Shown piece by piece: positions 59,379-64,000 of a DNA stretch of 64,000 bases (the stretch's first letter is position 1; each line of letters opens with the position of its first letter). The stretch is from Aliidiomarina taiwanensis. GTDB lineage: Bacteria; Pseudomonadota; Gammaproteobacteria; Enterobacterales; Alteromonadaceae. The stretch lies in NCBI RefSeq assembly GCF_003987015.1, contig NZ_PIPQ01000007.1, forward strand, positions 1 to 64,000. The letters run 5' to 3'. The notes under the pieces are model-generated. The model did no database searches, was not told where the DNA came from, and was given only the letters and a program-made list of their open reading frames with translations. Position numbers and translations under genes: made by a program.

Positions 59379-59434
59379 ATCCCCTCAACATTTAAGTCAA
59401 CAAACCTTAAGTATCACTTAAAAGTAGTGCTTCA

Positions 59435-59668
59435 TCATGCGTCACGCCAATAGTTATTCGCCGCAGCCACCGTTTGAAAGTTCAACGCAATCACATGCGA
59501 AGCCGCCGTTAAACCATCCGCCGAATTCGCATACTCCGGGCGTAATTTGTGCAATACGTCTGGATCAGGCTGCGTGTATTTCACACCACGACGGCTTAAC
59601 GTAGTAGCCAGCTCATAACCTTCCTGCGGTGTTTTTGTAATAAGAGAAGTTAACCATGCGTCTGCCAT
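59435..59668 (-). CDS. Hexameric tyrosine-coordinated heme protein (HTHP) family
   Basis: A 77 aa soluble protein. It resembles the HTHP family first described from Ruegeria (Silicibacter) pomeroyi: TPQEGYELATTLSRRGVKYT and the C-terminal FQTVAAANNYW pattern. Tyr46 (in RPEYANSAD) matches the position of the heme-ligating tyrosine as I recall it. Family members form hexamers with peroxidase/catalase-like activity. AGGAG precedes the ATG. The assignment rests on memory of the family and should be confirmed by a profile search (PF11534). Confidence 0.7.
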   Translation of the reverse strand: MADAWLTSLITKTPQEGYELATTLSRRGVKYTQPDPDVLHKLRPEYANSADGLTAASHVIALNFQTVAAANNYWRDA

Positions 59669-59805
59669 ATTGTGCTCCTGTTTATGAATATACCTTTTTA
59701 ATGCCTATTCAAAATATAGCAGGTATTTCAGAAAGCTCACGGCAGTTTAGGAACGTGGGGTTGTTGCACTTATTAGTTGAATCTAAGCTTCGTTATATTC
59801 ATAGC
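59669..59805. other. Intergenic region before the toxin-antitoxin pair
   Basis: 137 bases between two minus-strand genes. It holds the probable promoter of the heme-protein gene, but no convincing -35/-10 pair stands out. No RNA gene or repeat is seen. Confidence 0.35.
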
Positions 59806-60339
59806 CTATTGATTAAAAAGTTGTTCTACCGTCTTCATTGGTAAGAACATACGAATATGCCCATTATGTTCACACAATACTTCAAAGCCAAACTTCGTAT
59901 AGAACGCTTGAGCGGAGTCTGTAAGACAGTCCACAACAATTGCGTATGCCCGCATGTGATTGTTAACCTCCCACAAGTATTTCAGGGCACGAATAAGACT
60001 AACCTTTCCGAGCCCAGAGCCATGAAACTCTTTGTGCACCGCTAATTGAGCCAAAAGAAAAACAGGGATTGGATATCTAGGAAGTTTCTTTGCTAGTGGT
60101 ACCGGTAATGTCTCTCTGCTAATTGAGCTCGGTGCAACACTATAAAATGCACAAATAGCGAACTTTTGATTTAGCATTGGTTGAGCACTAGGTAAAACCA
60201 TTGTTCGGCTGATGCCTGCTTGCATGTGCTTTGCAGCTTGAGTTTTGATAAATCTGTTTAACTCTTGCTCACCACAATCAAATGAGTTGCGGTCATGCTT
60301 TGATTTACTAAGCTCTACGAACTCTTTACCCCAACTCAC
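59806..60339 (-). CDS. GNAT acetyltransferase toxin of a TacT-like type II system
   Basis: A 177 aa GNAT-fold protein with the TacT/AtaT pattern: an N-terminal FDCGEQELNRFIKTQAAKH block and an acetyl-CoA loop HGSGLGK (residue about 110), then the catalytic-region AFYTKFGFEVL. Such toxins acetylate the amino acid on charged tRNA and block translation. It overlaps the upstream antitoxin gene by four bases (ATGA). An N-terminal CGEQELN motif is typical of this class. Confidence 0.9.
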   Translation of the reverse strand: MSWGKEFVELSKSKHDRNSFDCGEQELNRFIKTQAAKHMQAGISRTMVLPSAQPMLNQKFAICAFYSVAPSSISRETLPVPLAKKLPRYPIPVFLLAQLAVHKEFHGSGLGKVSLIRALKYLWEVNNHMRAYAIVVDCLTDSAQAFYTKFGFEVLCEHNGHIRMFLPMKTVEQLFNQ

Positions 60340-60605
60340 TTAATGCCACTCTCATCTGTAAATTTGGCAGCATCAAGCAAAGCTTGATTCGGAGCTTTCG
60401 CTTTATTACACGCAGCCATAAACTCGTCAAATACGTTGTCTTTGACCATAATACTTTCATGCTCCTCAATAACATGAGTCGCATCTTCGTCCATAAGTCT
60501 CACAACATATTCAGTAAGACTTTTTAAACCAAGTAAAGCCGATGCTTTTTCGGCTTTTGCCTTGATCTCTTCATCAAGGCGGATATCTAAACGTGCCGTT
60601 GCCAT
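60336..60605 (-). CDS. Ribbon-helix-helix antitoxin (DUF1778, TacA-like)
   Basis: An 89 aa antitoxin. The N-terminal MATARLDIRLDEEIKAKAEKAS forms the ribbon and first helix of an RHH DNA-binding domain (motif at residues 1-55), and an unstructured C-terminal tail would mask the toxin. The ATG at 60605 has AGGAGGGG just upstream. An in-frame extension upstream would run through the operator and is rejected. It is the first gene of the pair and is expected to repress its own promoter. Confidence 0.9.
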   Translation of the reverse strand: MATARLDIRLDEEIKAKAEKASALLGLKSLTEYVVRLMDEDATHVIEEHESIMVKDNVFDEFMAACNKAKAPNQALLDAAKFTDESGIK

Positions 60606-60618
60606 AACCCCTCCTATG

Positions 60619-60694
60619 TACGGATACATTCCGTAACTCTGGAGATTATAGTGCAAACTTAAAGCACATTCAATTTGTACGGAAGTTTTACGGA
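60619..60694 (-). promoter_or_regulatory. Promoter and operator of the toxin-antitoxin pair
   Basis: On the minus strand a -35 TTGAAT (60668-60673), a 17-base spacer and a consensus -10 TATAAT (60645-60650). Four copies of the hexamer TACGGA/TCCGTA surround it: a perfect inverted pair (60619-60624 and 60630-60635) downstream of -10, and two direct copies (60678-60683 and 60689-60694) upstream of -35, 11 bases apart. The first pair lies between the promoter and the start, as expected for an RHH autorepressor. Confidence 0.8.
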
Positions 60695-60840
60695 GCGAGA
60701 AAGAATATAACGACCAAGCTCACCTGCCCATACTGTGGAGGTTTTTTTGTGAAACAATGAAGCGATAGCTGTAACTACCCCGTAAAATAATACAGATTAC
60801 TCGTAGAATTTCTTTTAAGCTAAAGCAAAGGAGTTTTACG

Positions 60841-61095
60841 ATGAGCAAACGAAAGACTGAAAGCCAAATTGTGGCGATTTTGAAAGAAGCTAAAGTCGGC
60901 ATGCCGATCAAAGACCTCTGCCGTAAGTACGGCATCGACAATTCAACATTTTATAAGTGGCGCGAAAAATATGGCGGTATGGAAGCGTCCGATGTGTGCC
61001 GCTTAAAAGAGCTTGAAGAAGAAAACCGTAACCTACGGATGGAAAAGGAAATTTTAAAAAAGGCGTCAGCCTTCTTTGCGAAAGAAATGAAGTAA
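60841..61095 (+). CDS. IS3-family transposase OrfA
   Basis: An 84 aa DNA-binding subunit with an N-terminal HTH_Tnp_1 fold (RKTESQIVAILKEAK; DLCRKYGIDNSTFYKWREKY) and a leucine-zipper-like tail (RLKELEEENRNLRMEKEIL). A slippery A6G (61056-61062) near the end would shift ribosomes -1 into the orfB frame, which is open across the junction. This is the standard IS3 mechanism for making the OrfAB transposase. Confidence 0.93.
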   Translation: MSKRKTESQIVAILKEAKVGMPIKDLCRKYGIDNSTFYKWREKYGGMEASDVCRLKELEEENRNLRMEKEILKKASAFFAKEMK

Positions 61096-61109
61096 AGTTT
61101 GATTTCATC

Positions 61110-61963
61110 ATGTGTGAATCAACGTATTATCCGGTCACAGTCTTGTGCCAGGTAATGGGCGTAAGCCGCTCAGCATTTTATGGCTGGAAACAGCGCCCAG
61201 GTAAGTTGATTCCGGCCCAAGAGCTCAAAATGCGTCGACGCATGAAAAAGCTTTTTGAACTCAGCCGAGAAAGTCTGGGCAACCGAGAGATGATGAAGAA
61301 GCTGCGTGGAGAAGGCTATGAAATCGGTCGCTATAGAGTACGTAAGCTGATGAAGCAAATGAAGCTTATCGTGCGTCAGCGGGTAGCCTATAAAGTGAAA
61401 CGAAGCGCAAACATACTGACACTGTTGCTAACAACCTACTGAATCAAAACTTTAACCCAACTGGGCCCAATGAAGTTTGTGCGGGCGATGTAACCTACTG
61501 CCGCACTGCCGAGGGCTGGATGTACCTAGCGGTCGTTATGGACTTGTACTCGCGACGCATTGTCGGGTGGCATATGGATAAGCGCATAACCACCGACTTA
61601 GTATGCAAAGCGTTGGCTAAAGCTTACAACCTCAGACAGCCGCCGGCAGGGCTGGTGTTTCACAGTGACAGAGGCTCACAGTACACCAGCAAGCGCTTTC
61701 GCAAATTGCTTCACAGCTACAAGATGCGGGGAAGTATGGGAGATGTGGGAGCTTGTTGGGATAACGCCGTCGTCGAGCGCTTCTTTGGTAGTTTAAAACA
61801 CGATTGGCTGTATAAAGTACCTCAGCCAACCCGCGAGCACATGAAGGCAGATGTGGCGGCTTACATGCGCTATTACAACTTGGAGCGGTTGCATACTGCT
61901 AATGGTGATATGTCACCGGTAGATTATGAAAACACGCTAAGAAAAGTGTCCGGTTTTAGTTGA
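61110..61963 (+). pseudogene. IS3-family transposase OrfB, broken by a frameshift
   Basis: Two partial reading frames together give a near-complete DDE integrase-type OrfB. The first (61110-61442) has the HTH_21 part (SRSAFYGWKQRPG; RYRVRKLMKQM). The second (to 61963) holds the catalytic core: GDVTYC, YLAVVMDLYSRRIVGWHM, HSDRGSQYTS and the Glu region WDNAVVERFFGSLKHDW. The frame changes near 61415, where GCAAACATACTGAC would read through if one more C were present (ANHTDTVANN). One lost base explains it. The element is therefore probably dead unless this is a read error. Confidence 0.9.
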
Positions 61964-62129
61964 CCAGCACATCATCGGAAAGCACGTCTTTAACGACCTC
62001 CGTGTCACCTTCAGTTAAAGCAGTTCGAAATGCATCAAGCACAGCGGTCGGCTCAGATAGTTTTTCGGCGCTACTGGGCGCTGAAATAAACATTACCGAA
62101 ACCATAAAAACACTCACAAGTAATTTCAT
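61956..62129 (-). pseudogene. NTF2-like (SnoaL/DUF4440-type) secreted protein, truncated by the IS
   Basis: On the minus strand a frame starts at 62129 with a good signal peptide (MKLLVSVFMVSVMFI, ending SSAEK). It continues with PTAVLDAFRTALTEGDTEVVKDVLSDDVLV, the start of an NTF2-like fold. It then stops after one more codon, just at the right end of the IS. The rest of the domain (about 70-90 residues) is not found to the left of the element. It is the last gene of the copper cluster on this strand, 17 bases after copD. Confidence 0.75.
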
Positions 62130-62146
62130 TCTTCTTATTCCTTACA

Positions 62147-62995
62147 TTAACCGGGGGAAAACGCGCTGCTTAGCGCAGAGGCCAGGATAAAAATAGTGAC
62201 AGCCAATACCATTTCTACCGTTATCGATTGCTTCAGTCGCTTCGCAGCCGACTCATTATTCAACTGGGGTACCAGCTTTAATTTATGCCGTGCGGCAACA
62301 AGAAGAATCAACGCCACAAACACAAGCTTCGTCAGCAATACCGTGTCGTATGATGTTAATGGCAGCTCTGGTATCCACTGTCCGGTTGCACTACGATACA
62401 TAACCAAGCCCGCAATAAGGAGTATTGGAACCGCTGCAGACATATGCACACCAAAACGCTCCATAATGGCTTTCGCTTTAGCAAGCGGTACCGACGTTGC
62501 CAGCTTTCGCAATGAGTTAAGACTGCCGAACCAAACCCAAGCGACTAACAAGTGTGTTAAAAGCGCTAGCTTTCCCCACCAGACGGCGTCACTGCCGTGA
62601 CCAATACTTAAAAAGCTCCATCCCATGAGTCCAATGGCGACAACATATAGCACCCACTTTATACGTTTTAGCTTAACAACGGAGTAAACAATCCAAGCAA
62701 TAGCAACCGCTATCTGAAGTTGGATGAACAACCCAATAGGGCCGGTCCATATAAACTGCATGTAGGTCGTGTCAATCATGCCGGCAAAGCCTTCAGCAGC
62801 AAAACTACCGACTTTCAGAAAAAAATACAGAAGGCTTGCCAGTAATAGAAGCAACGCAACAAGGCTATTCTTTCGTTCAGACTGCTTTTTTAAACCGGAC
62901 AAATAAACGATATAAGGCGAGGCGGTCATCACCGCGTTAAGCCAGAATATAAAGGCCAACGTTAAAACGCTGGCCACACTCCAAAGGGTCATCAT
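62147..62995 (-). CDS. copD: CopD-family copper resistance membrane protein
   Basis: A 282 aa inner-membrane protein with about eight hydrophobic segments, matching the CopD/PcoD family thought to move copper across the inner membrane with CopC. Conserved His residues occur in the membrane parts (SIGHGSDAVWWGKLALLTHLL; AARHKLKL). The ATG overlaps the copC stop (ATGA), so the two are translationally coupled. Confidence 0.88.
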   Translation of the reverse strand: MMTLWSVASVLTLAFIFWLNAVMTASPYIVYLSGLKKQSERKNSLVALLLLLASLLYFFLKVGSFAAEGFAGMIDTTYMQFIWTGPIGLFIQLQIAVAIAWIVYSVVKLKRIKWVLYVVAIGLMGWSFLSIGHGSDAVWWGKLALLTHLLVAWVWFGSLNSLRKLATSVPLAKAKAIMERFGVHMSAAVPILLIAGLVMYRSATGQWIPELPLTSYDTVLLTKLVFVALILLVAARHKLKLVPQLNNESAAKRLKQSITVEMVLAVTIFILASALSSAFSPG

Positions 62996-63342
62996 TTCAC
63001 CTCAAAGCTAAAATCACCCGATATTTTATGACTGTCCCCACCCATTGCCGTCCAATAAACCGTATAACCACCTGACGCCAAATTGTTTTTAACAGCAATT
63101 TCGTACGCTGCTTTGGGAGTCATGCTCATCGAAAAGTCCAGCGGATGCATTTTACCGTCATCTGAGTGCAGCATAATTTTAGCCAGACGAACATCACCGG
63201 AAAAATTCATCGTAATTTCCGTTGGTGACTCGGACAAAGTCGCACCGTCCTCCGGGCTACTGGATGTTAGGCCGACGTGAGCGCTGGCCCATGCACTAAA
63301 AAATAACGCGGTACCGAAGGCTAATTTAAGTACGTTTTTCAT
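62992..63342 (-). CDS. copC: CopC/YobA-family periplasmic copper-binding protein
   Basis: A 116 aa protein with a signal peptide ending WASA, so the mature chain starts at His (HVGLTSSSPEDGA). The N-terminal His, plus the Asp and His in GGDSHKISGDFSF, are the usual Cu(II) ligands of CopC. The ATG at 63342 has GAGG seven bases upstream. It is coupled to copD. A second, damaged copC-like gene lies immediately upstream. Confidence 0.92.
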   Translation of the reverse strand: MKNVLKLAFGTALFFSAWASAHVGLTSSSPEDGATLSESPTEITMNFSGDVRLAKIMLHSDDGKMHPLDFSMSMTPKAAYEIAVKNNLASGGYTVYWTAMGGDSHKISGDFSFEVK

Positions 63343-63369
63343 GTTGTTTCCTCTTTGTTTTATTATCAA

Positions 63370-63727
63370 TTAAAACCAAACTCTGGCCCCAAGGATCACG
63401 CCTGTTTCTGTGGTGTCTTCACCCATAACCATCCAGTTCACAGTGTATTCAGAAGCTGCTAGCTCAGGCAGCGGAATTGAAAACTCTGTTGCACTTTGCC
63501 GTCTCGATGGCAAAGTTAGGGCAGTTTCGTTTTGCGCTTTATCTTTTAGGCTAAGTTGAATTAAACGCACAGGCCCCGAGAATGATAATTCCAGCTTGCT
63601 TGGTGCTTTATTTAGTATCTAGTATCGCGCCATTCGCTGGGTTTGAACTGCTCAAGCCCACATGCGCCCATACCGAGCTACTGAGCACAAAACCTATAAA
63701 CAGTACAGCTGTTTGTAATAACTTCAT
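63370..63727 (-). pseudogene. Second copC-like gene, frameshifted and fused to a copB 3' end
   Basis: On the minus strand the frame starts at 63727 with a signal peptide and AHVGLSSSNPANGAIL. A 7-base tandem duplication (TAGTATC twice, 63613-63626) shifts the frame into a stop. Removing one copy restores CopC homology (APSKLELSFSGPVRLIQLSL to YTVNWMVMGED). The last 13 residues (TTETGVILGARVWF) do not continue CopC; they resemble the C-terminal beta-strand of CopB-type barrels and replace the His-containing end. The gene therefore has two independent lesions. Confidence 0.85.
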
Positions 63728-63742
63728 TATAATTTCCTTATT

Positions 63743-64000
63743 TTAGAACCAAGCTCTCAGGCCGATGACAACTTGTGTGCCTTCTACTTTTTTACCTTCA
63801 ACACGCGCAAATTCCGCTGTATTACCAAATTTCCTTGCCCATTCCACGCCAATATATGGGGCGAACTCACGTTTAATTTCGTAGCGTAGCCGTAGCCCTG
63901 CACTTATATCTGAAAGACCTGAGCCAATGCCTAATACGGCATCATTTTTGCCGTATAAATTCACTTTCACCTCAGGGGTTAAAATAAGCTTTTGAGTCAG
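63743..64000 (-). CDS. copB: CopB/PcoB outer-membrane copper resistance protein (3' part)
   Basis: Only the last 85 codons lie in the window; the gene runs off the right edge. The visible sequence has alternating barrel strands (LTPEVKVNLYGKND; GLSDISAGLRLRYEI; FAPYIGVEWARKFG) and ends VVIGLRAWF with a terminal aromatic residue, the signature of an outer-membrane beta-barrel. It is upstream of the copC genes in the same direction, as in cop/pco operons. Confidence 0.88.
   Translation of the reverse strand: MTQKLILTPEVKVNLYGKNDAVLGIGSGLSDISAGLRLRYEIKREFAPYIGVEWARKFGNTAEFARVEGKKVEGTQVVIGLRAWF

Larger units (their letters stand above)
60770..61966 (+). mobile_element. IS3-family insertion sequence
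   Basis: An element of about 1.2 kb with overlapping orfA and orfB. The right end is near 61966, where TGACCA follows the last transposase codons. The left end is tentative: TGTAACTACCCC at 60770 only weakly resembles the reverse complement of the right end. No clear target-site duplication is seen. The element sits between the toxin-antitoxin promoter and a truncated gene at 61956-62129. Probably immobile because orfB is frameshifted. Confidence 0.75.

Noticed and set aside
61960-62190. Plus-strand Ser/Thr-rich open frame after the IS
   Set aside because: It is antisense to the truncated NTF2-like gene and the start of the copD 3' end; the opposite strand has a signal peptide and domain homology.

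Overview
The window is chromosomal DNA from a motile marine gammaproteobacterium. The gene families, the bamD/rluD-pgeF-clpB order and the FlrABC flagellar regulators suggest Alteromonadales, most likely Idiomarinaceae; this placement is an inference from gene content, not from a search. The sequence is mostly dense core genome on both strands, with an accessory tail after about 59.2 kb.

Layout. 1-300: two tandem promoters and the boxA leader of an rRNA operon that reads leftward out of the window. 0.38-6.5 kb: pssA, clpB (with a heat-shock promoter), pgeF and rluD on the minus strand, with bamD divergent. 6.5-8.5 kb: glnB and nadE. 8.6-27.1 kb: a continuous minus-strand flagellar block, fliEFGHIJKLMNOPQR-flhB, preceded by flrC, flrB, flrA, a DUF1285 gene and a LuxR-type regulator. 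Three good sigma-54 sites (before flrB, fliE and fliK) give the expected hierarchy: FlrA plus sigma-54 drives flrBC, then sigma-54 with FlrA or FlrC drives the basal body, motor and export genes. flhA, flhF, flhG and fliA do not follow flhB here.

27.2-36.6 kb (mainly plus strand): a propeller lipoprotein, a secreted amidohydrolase, a DUF3369 receiver protein, pdxH, an Ldh2-type dehydrogenase (minus), pfkA, and an agmatinase-speA pair that would make putrescine from arginine. 36.7-37.1 kb: a tRNA-Phe gene with promoter and terminator, followed by an unusual chain of five hairpins between two copies of the terminator. 37.1-44.5 kb: asnA/asnC, an nhaD antiporter gene broken by an in-frame TGA, the glyoxylate shunt genes aceB and aceA, and a LysR regulator. 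44.5-56 kb: a large propeller-amidohydrolase, an OmpA-type lipoprotein, a small methyltransferase, two membrane proteins of unknown role, an M28 peptidase coupled to a serine hydrolase, and an MHYT-PAS-GGDEF-EAL protein. 56-59.1 kb: a LysR regulator divergent from the glutathione-dependent formaldehyde oxidation genes frmA and fghA.

59.2-64 kb (accessory): a small membrane protein, a probable hexameric tyrosine-coordinated heme protein, a GNAT/ribbon-helix-helix toxin-antitoxin pair with a clear promoter and operator, an IS3-family element with a broken orfB, a truncated NTF2-like gene, and a decaying copper-resistance cluster (copB, a chimeric frameshifted copC, an intact copC, copD) that runs off the right edge.
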